From assembly GCA_945890485.1 (NCBI GenBank), contig CAMDCN010000003.1:186001-250000 (forward strand): DNA of 64,000 nt, written 5' to 3'. Of the stretch, positions 17,289-25,266 are shown one piece after another. Numbering within the stretch: position 1 is the first letter of the stretch; each line of letters starts with the position of its first letter. This DNA comes from Candidatus Sulfopaludibacter sp. SbA3. GTDB lineage: Bacteria > Acidobacteriota > Terriglobia > Bryobacterales > Bryobacteraceae. Both the position numbers and the translations under genes were made by a program. The notes under the pieces were generated by a model. That model saw only the letters and a program-made list of their open reading frames with translations, had not been told where the DNA came from and did no database searches.

Positions 17289-17486
17289 CTAACTCCCCGA
17301 CGACTGCGTCAACGTCGAGCCAACCTTGACGAAAATAGTGGAGATGTTCGGGCCAATCGTCGTCGGGAAGGTCGCCGCAATTGCTACCGCAATAAACGCC
17401 GCCATCAACGCGTATTCGATCAGGTCCTGACCATCCTTGTTGTGCCGAGCGAGCTGCCGAAGCCTAGTCGTTATTTGCTGAACCAT
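17289..17486 (-). CDS. Flp/Fap-type (type IVb) pilin
   Basis: A 65-residue prepilin. The prepilin peptidase site is KDGQDLIEYAL: cleavage after Gly19 would leave a 46-residue mature pilin with Glu5 conserved. The following stretch, MAAFIAVAIAA, is the hydrophobic helix. Flp pilins are polymerised by Tad secretion systems, but no tad or cpa genes are near, so this is an orphan pilin copy. The gene has a leader with a 9-bp hairpin (17511-17533) before its ATG at 17486. Confidence 0.9.
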   Translation of the reverse strand: MVQQITTRLRQLARHNKDGQDLIEYALMAAFIAVAIAATFPTTIGPNISTIFVKVGSTLTQSSGS

Positions 17487-17510
17487 GATAATTGCTTCCC
17501 CGGTCTGAGT

Positions 17511-17533
17511 AAGGACACCTTTATGGTGCCCTT
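17511..17533 (-). other. Hairpin in the leader of the Flp pilin gene
   Basis: As minus-strand RNA, AAGGGCACC (17533-17525) and GGUGUCCUU (17519-17511) pair over 9 bp with one G-U wobble and a 5-nt loop. The structure lies 25 nt before the pilin start and has no following U-run, so it looks more like a leader structure than a terminator of the upstream adenylate kinase gene. Confidence 0.45.
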
Positions 17534-17601
17534 AACAGATATAAAGAAACAAGAACCGTTTGGCTTTAGAACCGGATCCGAATCACCTTAGAACTAGGCC
17601 A

Positions 17602-18186
17602 CTAGGCCGTCGGGTCCGGAAGTCCTAGGCTCGTCCGGATGTCGCTGTAAATCTCGGAAATGCTGCGATTCGCATCCACCGTCAGCAGCATCCCCATCCG
17701 GTCGTATAGCTCCAGCAGCGGCTTCGTCTTCTCGTGATACTCGCGCAAACGAGTCTTCAACGCATCCGGATTATCGTCGGCGCGCTTGGTGAATCCGGAG
17801 CCCTGCCCCATCTTGGCCCGGTACATCACCCGCTGATAAACCACCTCATCGGCCAGTTCGAGATAAATCACCTTATCCAGGTTCCAGTTCTCAAACAGGT
17901 ACTCCGCCTGCGCCCGCGTCCGCGGAAACCCGTCCAGCACAAAACCGTAGTTCCAATCGTGCTGATCCAGGCGCTCCCGAACCACGCGCTCCACAATCTC
18001 ATCGGGCACCAGCAGCCCCGCGTCGGTAATCCGACGGATCCGGGCGGCCAGCTTCGTATGCTGCGAAACATTCCAACGGAACATTTCGCCAATCGAAATG
18101 TGGACAAAATCGTAATCCCGGCAGAGGAGTTCGCTCTGCGTACCTTTACCGGAACCTTGCGGACCTGAAATAACGAACTTATGCAT
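17602..18186 (-). CDS. adk: Adenylate kinase-like nucleoside monophosphate kinase
   Basis: A 194-residue enzyme interconverting AMP + ATP and 2 ADP. P-loop GPQGSGKGTQ at residues 8-17, the AMP-binding HISIGEMFRWNV segment, VLDGFPRTRAQAEYL, and a short lid of about a dozen residues around AKMGQGSGFTKRADDNP, with no zinc-binding lid insertion. This matches the short-type adenylate kinase. ATG 18186 is favoured by AGGA just upstream; GTG 18207 would add an unsupported tail. It is last in a minus-strand set with ALDH7, a radical SAM protein and an S9 peptidase. The main adk of most bacteria sits in the ribosomal protein operon, so this may be a second copy. Confidence 0.85.
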   Translation of the reverse strand: MHKFVISGPQGSGKGTQSELLCRDYDFVHISIGEMFRWNVSQHTKLAARIRRITDAGLLVPDEIVERVVRERLDQHDWNYGFVLDGFPRTRAQAEYLFENWNLDKVIYLELADEVVYQRVMYRAKMGQGSGFTKRADDNPDALKTRLREYHEKTKPLLELYDRMGMLLTVDANRSISEIYSDIRTSLGLPDPTA

Positions 18187-18213
18187 GCTTTCCTGACAGT
18201 GAACCACTCGACA

Positions 18214-19788
18214 TCATAGGTCGAATCGGATGCCCTGCGCCAGAGGGAGTTCCCGGGAAGAGTTGATCGTGGCAGTCTGCCGGCGCATGTACGCCTTCCA
18301 GGAGTCGCTGCCGGATTCCCGGCCGCCGCCCGTATCTTTCTCTCCGCCAAAGGCCCCACCAATCTCGGCGCCTGACGTGCCTATATTCACATTAGCAATC
18401 CCGCAGTCGCTTCCGCGCGGGGAGAGAAACTGCTCGGCCGCTCGCATGCTCTCCGTAAAGATCGCGCTGGCCAGCCCCTGCGGTACGGCGTTGTTCAGCG
18501 CAATCGCCTCCTCCACGTCGTCGAACTCGATCAGATGCACCACCGGCGCGAACAGCTCCTCCTTCACCGCCGGCATCTGCCCGTTCGATGCCACCAGCGC
18601 GGGCCGCACATAGCACCCGCCCAGCAGCGGCTTGCCCTCATAATCGAGCTCCACCGGCTCGCCGCCAAAGATCACCTCGCCGCCCTGCTCCCGGATCGCC
18701 CCCAGCGCCTCCTGCATCGTCCGCACCGCCGCCCGGTCGATCAGCGGGCCGCACAAAATCTTCGCCTCCAGCGGATGGCCGATCCGGACTTTCCCCCACG
18801 CCCCTAACAAATACTCCCGGTACTCGTCCGCCACCGATCGCTGCAGCAGAATCCGCCGAATACTCGTACACCGCTGCCCCGCCGTCCCCACCGCGCCAAA
18901 CAGCAGCGCCCGCACCGCCAACTGCGGATCCGCATCCGCCATCACAATCGCCGCATTGTTGCCGCCCAATTCCAGCAGCGTCCGCCCCAGCCGTCCGCCC
19001 ACGATCTCCGCCACCCGTCGCCCCATCCCGGTCGAACCGGTCGCCGCCACCAACGGCAACCGCCGGTCCGCCGTCATCCGCTCGCCGACCACCCCACCCG
19101 TCCCGCAAGCCAGCGTGAACACGCCGCGAAAGCCATGCCGCTCCAGAATCGGCTCGCAAATCTTCTGCACCGCAATCGCCGTCAACGGTGTCTTCTCGCT
19201 CGGCTTCCACACCACGCAGTTGCCGCACACCGCCGCCAAAAACGCGTTCCAACTCCAAACCGCCACCGGAAAGTTAAACGCCGTAATGCAGCCAATCACG
19301 CCCAGCGGATGCCACTGCTCCATCAATCGGTGCCCCGGCCGCTCGCTCGGCATCGTCAACCCATACAACTGCCGCGATAGCCCCACGGCAAAGTCGGCGA
19401 TGTCGATCATCTCTTGAACCTCGCCCTTACCCTCCGCCAGAATCTTGCCCGTTTCGAGCGAGACCAAAGCACCGAGATCGTCCTGCGCCGCCCGCAGCGC
19501 CTCGGCCATCTCCCGCACAATCAATCCCCGCCCCGGAGCCGGCAAATCCCGCCACTTCGGCCACACCTTCTGGGCGAGGTACACCGCGTCGTCGTAGTCC
19601 TCCTCCGCGCCGAACAGCACTGTAGCCAACTCCGCCCCGTCTGCCGGCGACAGTATCGCCACCTGCTCCCCAGCCGGGTCAGCCGTCCACTCCTCGTGGG
19701 AGACCCCGGACTGCTCATAGCCAATGCCCAAGCGGGTCAGGAGGCGGCGGACCTCCGTGCGGTGAAGCGACGAGTCGAGAAGGTTCAT
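18214..19788 (-). CDS. ALDH7-type (aminoadipate-semialdehyde) aldehyde dehydrogenase
   Basis: A 524-residue NAD(P)-dependent aldehyde dehydrogenase. Diagnostic stretches are NFPVAVWSWNAFLAAVCGN, VAATGSTGMGRRV, LLELGGNNAAIV with the general-base Glu, and FGAVGTAGQRCTS with the catalytic Cys. The C-terminal GGGRESGSDSWKAYMRRQT is characteristic of the ALDH7/antiquitin branch, which oxidises alpha-aminoadipic semialdehyde in lysine breakdown. ATG 19788 overlaps the stop of the upstream radical SAM gene as ATGA, which sets the start; a reading from 19806 would run into that gene. No other lysine catabolism genes are adjacent, so the physiological substrate is not settled. Confidence 0.92.
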   Translation of the reverse strand: MNLLDSSLHRTEVRRLLTRLGIGYEQSGVSHEEWTADPAGEQVAILSPADGAELATVLFGAEEDYDDAVYLAQKVWPKWRDLPAPGRGLIVREMAEALRAAQDDLGALVSLETGKILAEGKGEVQEMIDIADFAVGLSRQLYGLTMPSERPGHRLMEQWHPLGVIGCITAFNFPVAVWSWNAFLAAVCGNCVVWKPSEKTPLTAIAVQKICEPILERHGFRGVFTLACGTGGVVGERMTADRRLPLVAATGSTGMGRRVAEIVGGRLGRTLLELGGNNAAIVMADADPQLAVRALLFGAVGTAGQRCTSIRRILLQRSVADEYREYLLGAWGKVRIGHPLEAKILCGPLIDRAAVRTMQEALGAIREQGGEVIFGGEPVELDYEGKPLLGGCYVRPALVASNGQMPAVKEELFAPVVHLIEFDDVEEAIALNNAVPQGLASAIFTESMRAAEQFLSPRGSDCGIANVNIGTSGAEIGGAFGGEKDTGGGRESGSDSWKAYMRRQTATINSSRELPLAQGIRFDL

Positions 19789-20612
19789 GGCGGTGTGGTG
19801 AGCCACCCGAACGCGTCCGGTCCCGTTCCAAAACGGCGCCCCGCGCGGACAATGGCATGTTCTATTGTGCCAAGCGCCGCGGCCACATCGAAGTCCGGGT
19901 AACGCTCCATCAGCCGCAACCCGGCCTCCCGCGTCGTCGCCCCCCGCGGCTTATCGCTACGCACATGCAGCGGGTCGCCGATCACGTCCTCTTCCGTAGC
20001 CTCCAGCGCCATCGCCGCCAACCGTCCCGCGTCGCACGGCAGCAGCGGCGCCAGCGTCGCATGCACCCGAAGCCCCGCCGCCCGCAGCGTCCGAATCACC
20101 TGCAGCCGCTCCGCAATCGGCGCGCAATGCGGCTCGAACCGTTGCCGCACCGCCTCATCATCCGTCGTCACGCTGAAGCGGCTCCGCAGCCGCGGAATCG
20201 CCTGCAGCAGCGCCAGATCCCGCAGAATCAGCGGCCCCCGCGTCTGCAGCACAAACACCTTTGGCGGATTCGCCGCCACAGCCGCCAGCACCTCCGGCAT
20301 CAGCCGCCGCTCTGCCTCTGCCGGCTGATACGGATCCGTCAGCGGCGAACAATAGATCACCTGCTCCGGCCGCAACTCCCGCCGCAGCAGCGCCGCCGCG
20401 TTCGCCTTGAACGTCGTATGGTGGCCCCAATGCCGCCAGTCCTCCATCCGCAGCCCGCCCTGCACCCGCATCGTCGGCACATAACAATAGCTGCAGCCAA
20501 ACGTGCAATTTCTGGCCGGCGTCAGCGAGTGCGTAAACCCGGCCGCCAACAGAAAGCCGGACGTCCTTGAAAGGATCGTCCGGCTGGTCTGCTCGCGAAT
20601 GCTATAGAGCAT
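19785..20612 (-). CDS. Radical SAM protein, SPL-like (Rv2578c group)
   Basis: A 275-residue radical SAM protein with the cluster motif CTFGCSYC (Cys36, Cys40, Cys43), that is CX3CX2C binding a [4Fe-4S] cluster. The segments HSLTPARNCTFGC, YCSPLTDPYQPAE and SVTTDDEAVRQRFEP are typical of the spore photoproduct lyase-related family in non-sporulating bacteria, whose reaction is not established. The protein lacks the extra C-terminal part of true SPL. It starts directly after the stop of the S9 peptidase gene (TAA then ATG) and overlaps the ALDH gene by four bases, so it is clearly in one operon with both. Confidence 0.87.
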   Translation of the reverse strand: MLYSIREQTSRTILSRTSGFLLAAGFTHSLTPARNCTFGCSYCYVPTMRVQGGLRMEDWRHWGHHTTFKANAAALLRRELRPEQVIYCSPLTDPYQPAEAERRLMPEVLAAVAANPPKVFVLQTRGPLILRDLALLQAIPRLRSRFSVTTDDEAVRQRFEPHCAPIAERLQVIRTLRAAGLRVHATLAPLLPCDAGRLAAMALEATEEDVIGDPLHVRSDKPRGATTREAGLRLMERYPDFDVAAALGTIEHAIVRAGRRFGTGPDAFGWLTTPP

Positions 20613-22994
20613 TTACTCGGCTTTGTTCTTCACGTGCTTGTCGAACCACTCCACCATCTCCGCCAGCGTATGCTCGACGGACTCCCGCCCGGCGTACCCA
20701 TGCGACTCAAACGGCAGGTACACGAAGCGTACCGTCCCGCCATTGCCGCGAATCGCCGTGTACATCCGCTCGGACTGAATCGGGAACGTCCCCGTGTTGT
20801 TATCGGCCTGCCCGTGGATCAACAGAATCGGCTCGTTGATCTTGTGGGCGCTCAGGAACGGCGACATCCCCAGGTAGGTCGCGGGCGCCTCCCAAATCGT
20901 TCGCCGTTCACTCTGGAAGCCGAACGGCGTCAGCGTGCGGTTATACGCCCCGCTCCGCGCCACGCCCGCGGCAAACAGGTCGGAGTGCGCCAGCAAGTTC
21001 GCGGTCATAAAGCCGCCATAGCTATGGCCACCCACGCCCACGCGCTTCGGGTCTGTTACCCCAAGCTCAGTAGCCTTGTCGATAGCTGCCTTTGCGCCCG
21101 CTACAATCTGCTCCAGGTAAGTGTTGTTGGCCGTCTCGGGGTCGCCGATCACCGGCAGCGAGGCGTCATCGAGAATCGCATAGCCCGCCAGCAAATAGAA
21201 AAGGTGCGACGCCCCCGACAACTGCGTGAACCGGTTCGGTGAGCCGGTAATCTGGCTGGCCGTATCGGCGTCGTTGTACTCGCGCGGGTACGCCCACATC
21301 ACGGTCGGCAACTTCGTCCCCGGCTTGTAGTTCGGCGGCAGATACAACGTGAAGCTCAGTGGCACGCCGTCGGCGCGCTTATAGTTCACCAATTGTTTTT
21401 TCACCTGCCGCAACTCCGGCGCCGGGTCCACAAAGCTCGTCAACGCCGTCCGCTTCCCGTTGGCGACCAGGAAGTAGTTCGGTGGCTCCGTCGTCGATTC
21501 GCGCCGCGTAATCAGCCGTGCGCCGTCTTTATCGAGGACGCTGACGACTAACTCATAGACGCCTTCGCCGCACTCAAACAAGCGAGTCTTCTCTTTCGTC
21601 TTCAGGTTCACCCGGTCCAGAAACGGCCGGTCGCCCTTCGGGCTCGCGCCCTGTCCATTAAAGAACGCGAAATCGCCATCGCTCACCACCACGCGCTGGC
21701 CGCTCGGCATCATCTCCGTCACCGGGGTACCCATATCGCGATAGCGGTCCTGCATGCTCCGCGATATCACCTCATCCACTTTGGCCGGGTTCGTCGACGG
21801 ATCCACCAGGAACATGCGGATGCGCTTGGTCTTGCGGTCGTAGTCGGAAGTCAGCAGGCGGCCGTCCTTCAAGAAGTTCGTCTGACCCATCGCCCGCTGC
21901 TCGAACTTGGTCACCTCCTGCGGCGAGGTGAACGGAGCCTTCGCCATCACCATCCGGTCCCGATGCGGCACCGTCTCTTTCGGGTTGCCGCCGTCCAGCG
22001 CCTCTATCCACGTCAGCGTCGCGCCGTCCGTGGCATACCAGTTCACGCTGCGTGGCCCGGTGCGCACGCCTTCGAGCGGCACCCGGTCAGCCAACGGCAG
22101 CTTGGCGATCGACGCCACCATCTTGCCGCTCTTGTCCCACACCTCGACGTCCTGCGGGAACCGGTTTACCGGCAGAACCCAGGAGAACGGCCGGTGGACT
22201 TTCGACACGAGGAAGTTCGCGCCGTTGGGAGACGCTTCCGCGCCACCGAAAATCGCCGGCTTGCCCATGGGGGTCACTTGGCTCGTGGCCACATCGACGA
22301 CGGCCAACTGCGACGTGCAGTAATACTCGAACAGCGTTTCGTCATGTTCGCTCTTGAGTAGATCCTGGTACGTCGGGACGGGTGTAGCCTTGCCAAAAGA
22401 CTCTTGAATGTCCGGCCCCGCCGGGACTAACGAAGCCTCGGGCACCTTGCCGCGCTGCGCCGGAATCGTCTGCACCAGCAGCGAGCGGCCGCCCGGCAGC
22501 CAACTGAGGGCGTCGCCATAAGCGGCATTCAACCGCACCGCTGGGATCGCCTTCAACTTGCCCGTCTTCACGTCAAGCAGATACAGCTCAATCCGGTCTT
22601 CAAACATCGCCATGAAGGCAGCCATGTCGCCCTGTGGGTTCCATTGCGCCGATCCGAACCGGGCGCCGGCAGGGAGTGGGAGCGCCAGCTTCTTTAAGGA
22701 AGCGAGGTCGATCAACTCCAATCCTTTGTAACTACCCAAAGGACTGCGTGGGCCATTGTTGCGGGGATTGATCCGGAGACCGGCCAGCCGGAGCATGGGC
22801 TGGGCGAGTTCCGCGATCGGTGGGTAACGGTCCGGCTCCAACAGGAGCAGGTGGGTTTTGGACGGGCTCACGCTCGAAATCGGCGTGGCCGGAGCCCGGA
22901 GGACCTTCAAGATAGCCTCGGGCGGCTGTTTGTACTTAGTCTGGGCGACAAGGGCCAGCGAAGCGAGGAGGGCGGACAAAAGGGTGCGTCGCAT
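20613..22994 (-). CDS. Exported S9 family (prolyl oligopeptidase type) peptidase
   Basis: A 793-residue serine peptidase with a signal peptide (LLSALLASLALVAQ), a long beta-propeller region and a C-terminal alpha/beta hydrolase domain. The catalytic triad can be read as Ser658 in GGHSYGGF, Asp731 in HGQADNNTG and His765 in FESHGYAGRES. These motifs resemble the S9D glutamyl-endopeptidase-like branch (chloroplast CGEP relatives) more than classical prolyl oligopeptidase. An AGGAG ribosome site precedes ATG 22994. It is first in a four-gene minus-strand set that continues into the radical SAM, ALDH7 and adenylate kinase genes. Confidence 0.92.
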   Translation of the reverse strand: MRRTLLSALLASLALVAQTKYKQPPEAILKVLRAPATPISSVSPSKTHLLLLEPDRYPPIAELAQPMLRLAGLRINPRNNGPRSPLGSYKGLELIDLASLKKLALPLPAGARFGSAQWNPQGDMAAFMAMFEDRIELYLLDVKTGKLKAIPAVRLNAAYGDALSWLPGGRSLLVQTIPAQRGKVPEASLVPAGPDIQESFGKATPVPTYQDLLKSEHDETLFEYYCTSQLAVVDVATSQVTPMGKPAIFGGAEASPNGANFLVSKVHRPFSWVLPVNRFPQDVEVWDKSGKMVASIAKLPLADRVPLEGVRTGPRSVNWYATDGATLTWIEALDGGNPKETVPHRDRMVMAKAPFTSPQEVTKFEQRAMGQTNFLKDGRLLTSDYDRKTKRIRMFLVDPSTNPAKVDEVISRSMQDRYRDMGTPVTEMMPSGQRVVVSDGDFAFFNGQGASPKGDRPFLDRVNLKTKEKTRLFECGEGVYELVVSVLDKDGARLITRRESTTEPPNYFLVANGKRTALTSFVDPAPELRQVKKQLVNYKRADGVPLSFTLYLPPNYKPGTKLPTVMWAYPREYNDADTASQITGSPNRFTQLSGASHLFYLLAGYAILDDASLPVIGDPETANNTYLEQIVAGAKAAIDKATELGVTDPKRVGVGGHSYGGFMTANLLAHSDLFAAGVARSGAYNRTLTPFGFQSERRTIWEAPATYLGMSPFLSAHKINEPILLIHGQADNNTGTFPIQSERMYTAIRGNGGTVRFVYLPFESHGYAGRESVEHTLAEMVEWFDKHVKNKAE

Positions 22995-23071
22995 TCTCCT
23001 AGTCTGGCATTTCGTCCGGCAATTTCGTTACGGCCCTAAAGTTCGGGCAGTGCCCTGCCGATACACCGCTC

Positions 23072-24637
23072 ATGGAACAGTTCGGACTGGCTATTATCCT
23101 CTTTGCGTCCTTTTGGGTCGGCGCCGTCGCTGGTTGGATGGCGATGAAGCTCCGGGAGCGCTCGGCATACGAACGCGGGAAAGGTGACTCGATCTCTGAG
23201 TTGGCCTCGCTCAAAGAACGCTTGGAGGCTCGCGACATTCAGATTGTCGAGCTTCGCCAGAAGGTAGAAGGCGGCACGACGGAAGTGGCGCGGATTTCCG
23301 CCGAACTGAAAGCAGAGACTGACCGGCGGGCTACCGCCGAGGCGCGCAGCTCGCTCATTCCAAAATACGAAACCGAAATTGAGGCTCGCGGCAAGCGCAT
23401 CATGGATATGACCCAGGATCTCGCGAAGCTCCAGAGCGCTCTGGCGCAGGCTACCGCCCGTTCGGAAGAGAGCAAGAAGCATACCGACGAAAAGATCTCC
23501 AGCCTGAGCGATCTGCAGGATCAGCTCGGCGCCGCCTTCCGCGCCATTAGCGCCGAAGCGCTGCAAAGCAACAATCAGGCGTTTCTCGATCTGGCCTCTT
23601 CCGCCATGTCCCGCTTCCAGGAAGCAGCCAAGGGCGATATGGACCTGCGGCAGCAAGCCATCGGCGAGATTGTCAAACCGCTCAAAGAGCAGCTCGAAAA
23701 GGTTGATAGCCGCATCATCGAATTTGAAAAGGAGCGCTCCGGCGTCGTCGGCGCGATCACGCAGCAGGTCGATAGCCTCGTCAAAGCGCAGCAAAATCTG
23801 CAGGCGGAAACGAAGAACCTGGTCCATGCCCTCCGCACCCCGGCCGCCCGTGGCCGTTGGGGCGAAGTCCAGCTTCGGCGCGTCGTCGAAATGGCCGGTA
23901 TGGTCGAGTACTGCGATTTCGAAGAGCAGCCCCACGTCGAAACTCCGGATGGCTCGCTCCGTCCCGACCTCCTCATCCAACTCCCGAACCAGCGCAAGAT
24001 CGTCATCGATTCCAAAGTCTCGCTCTCGGCCTATCTGGAGTCGCTCGACGCCACCGACGAGAACGTCCGGGTTGCCAAGCTCAAGCAGCACGCCGAGCAA
24101 GTCCGCGCCCATCTCGTGCGCCTCAGCGCCAAGCAGTATTGGGACCAGTTCCCCCAATCACCCGAGTTTGTCGTGGCCTTCCTGCCCGGCGAGACCTTCT
24201 TCAGCGCCGCCCTCGAACAGGATCCGTCTCTCGTCGAATTCGGTGTCGAACGCCGCGTGATTCTCGCCACGCCCACTACTCTCATTGCACTGCTCAAGGC
24301 GATCGCCTACGGTTGGAAGCAGGAGAAGCTCTCCGCCAATGCTCGCGAGATCCGCGACCTCGGCAAGACCCTCTACGATCGCATGCGGACCGTTGCCGAG
24401 CACTTCACCGAACTGCGCAAGAACCTCGACCGCACTAATCAGTCGTTCAACAAAGCAGTCGGCACCCTCGAAGCGCGCGTCATGCCCTCGGCCCGCCGCT
24501 TTAAAGAACTCGGCGCTGGTTCCGGCGACGAGATCCCCGTTGTCCTCGAACTGGAGAACTCGCCGCGTTCGCTCCAAGTTCTCTCGGAAGAGATCGGTGT
24601 CTCCACTGCGGAAGAAGAGCCCGTGGCTACCGCGTAG
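23072..24637 (+). CDS. rmuC: DNA recombination protein RmuC
   Basis: A 521-residue RmuC homolog. An N-terminal membrane anchor (LAIILFASFWVGAVAGW) is followed by a long coiled coil to about residue 230. The RmuC core then has RTPAARGRWGEVQLRRVVEMAG, GSLRPDLLIQLPNQRKIVIDSK (nuclease-like fold with the D...D-K pattern) and EFVVAFLPGETFFSAAL. RmuC limits recombination at inverted repeats in E. coli and is linked to restriction-like nuclease folds. The gene is divergent from the S9 peptidase gene with 77 bp between them; no strong ribosome site is seen before ATG 23072. Confidence 0.93.
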   Translation: MEQFGLAIILFASFWVGAVAGWMAMKLRERSAYERGKGDSISELASLKERLEARDIQIVELRQKVEGGTTEVARISAELKAETDRRATAEARSSLIPKYETEIEARGKRIMDMTQDLAKLQSALAQATARSEESKKHTDEKISSLSDLQDQLGAAFRAISAEALQSNNQAFLDLASSAMSRFQEAAKGDMDLRQQAIGEIVKPLKEQLEKVDSRIIEFEKERSGVVGAITQQVDSLVKAQQNLQAETKNLVHALRTPAARGRWGEVQLRRVVEMAGMVEYCDFEEQPHVETPDGSLRPDLLIQLPNQRKIVIDSKVSLSAYLESLDATDENVRVAKLKQHAEQVRAHLVRLSAKQYWDQFPQSPEFVVAFLPGETFFSAALEQDPSLVEFGVERRVILATPTTLIALLKAIAYGWKQEKLSANAREIRDLGKTLYDRMRTVAEHFTELRKNLDRTNQSFNKAVGTLEARVMPSARRFKELGAGSGDEIPVVLELENSPRSLQVLSEEIGVSTAEEEPVATA

Positions 24638-24641
24638 GGAA

Positions 24642-24679
24642 TTGTAAAGGTATCGTAAAACCGGCGTTGCGTTCGTAAA
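24642..24679 (+). repeat. Phased GTAAA direct repeats upstream of the BON gene
   Basis: TTGTAAA, TCGTAAA and TCGTAAA place GTAAA at 24644, 24655 and 24675. The first two are 11 bp apart and the next 20 bp away, roughly one and two helical turns. Such spacing is typical of sites for OmpR/PhoB-type regulators. The regulator is unknown. Confidence 0.35.
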
Positions 24680-24723
24680 CCGCTGCACTCTTCTCCGCGT
24701 ATTAAGGGCAGGAGGCAGTAAAA

Positions 24724-25266
24724 ATGAAACGCCAAATTGCAAATTTGATGATGGTCGTCGCGGTAGCCGGAGCCACGCTCCTTTCCGCATCGACGACGAA
24801 TGCGAACAGCCCTCGGACGCAGGAGCGGATCGAGAAAGAGGTGCGGAAAGAGCTCATCACGCTCCCCTTCCTCAGCATCTTCGACAACCTCAGCTACCGG
24901 GTCGACGGCGAGACCGTCTACATCTCCGGACAGACCATCCGGCCGGTCCTCAAGAGCGACGCCGGTAACCGCGTTCGCACCATTGAAGGCATCACCAAAG
25001 TGGTCAACGAAATCGAAGTCCTGCCGCTGTCGCCCTTCGACGACCGGCTCCGCTTCGTCCTCGCCCGTACCATCTACGGCCAGTCCGCATTGAACCGCTA
25101 CGCCCTCGGCGCCAACCCCTCGATCCGCATTATCGTCAAAAACGGCAATGTCACCCTCGAAGGCGTCGTCGATCGCGAAATGGATAAGATCATCGCCGGC
25201 ATGCGAGCCAACGGTGTGGCCAACGTCTTCCAGGTCACCAACAATCTGCGCATCGCTACGAGGTAG
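24724..25266 (+). CDS. Periplasmic BON-domain protein
   Basis: A 180-residue exported protein with a signal peptide (ANLMMVVAVAGATLLSAS) and two BON-type alpha/beta repeats. The first covers about residues 40-100 (FDNLSYRVDGETVYISGQT, then VEGI-like TIEGITKVVNEIEVLP), the second about 105-178 (NPSIRIIVKNGNVTLEGVV, then VFQVTNNLRI). BON domains, as in OsmY, are thought to bind phospholipid surfaces and help envelope stress tolerance. A good ribosome site (GCAGGAGG) precedes ATG 24724. Three phased GTAAA repeats lie in the 86-bp gap from rmuC, so it likely has its own regulated promoter. Confidence 0.9.
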   Translation: MKRQIANLMMVVAVAGATLLSASTTNANSPRTQERIEKEVRKELITLPFLSIFDNLSYRVDGETVYISGQTIRPVLKSDAGNRVRTIEGITKVVNEIEVLPLSPFDDRLRFVLARTIYGQSALNRYALGANPSIRIIVKNGNVTLEGVVDREMDKIIAGMRANGVANVFQVTNNLRIATR

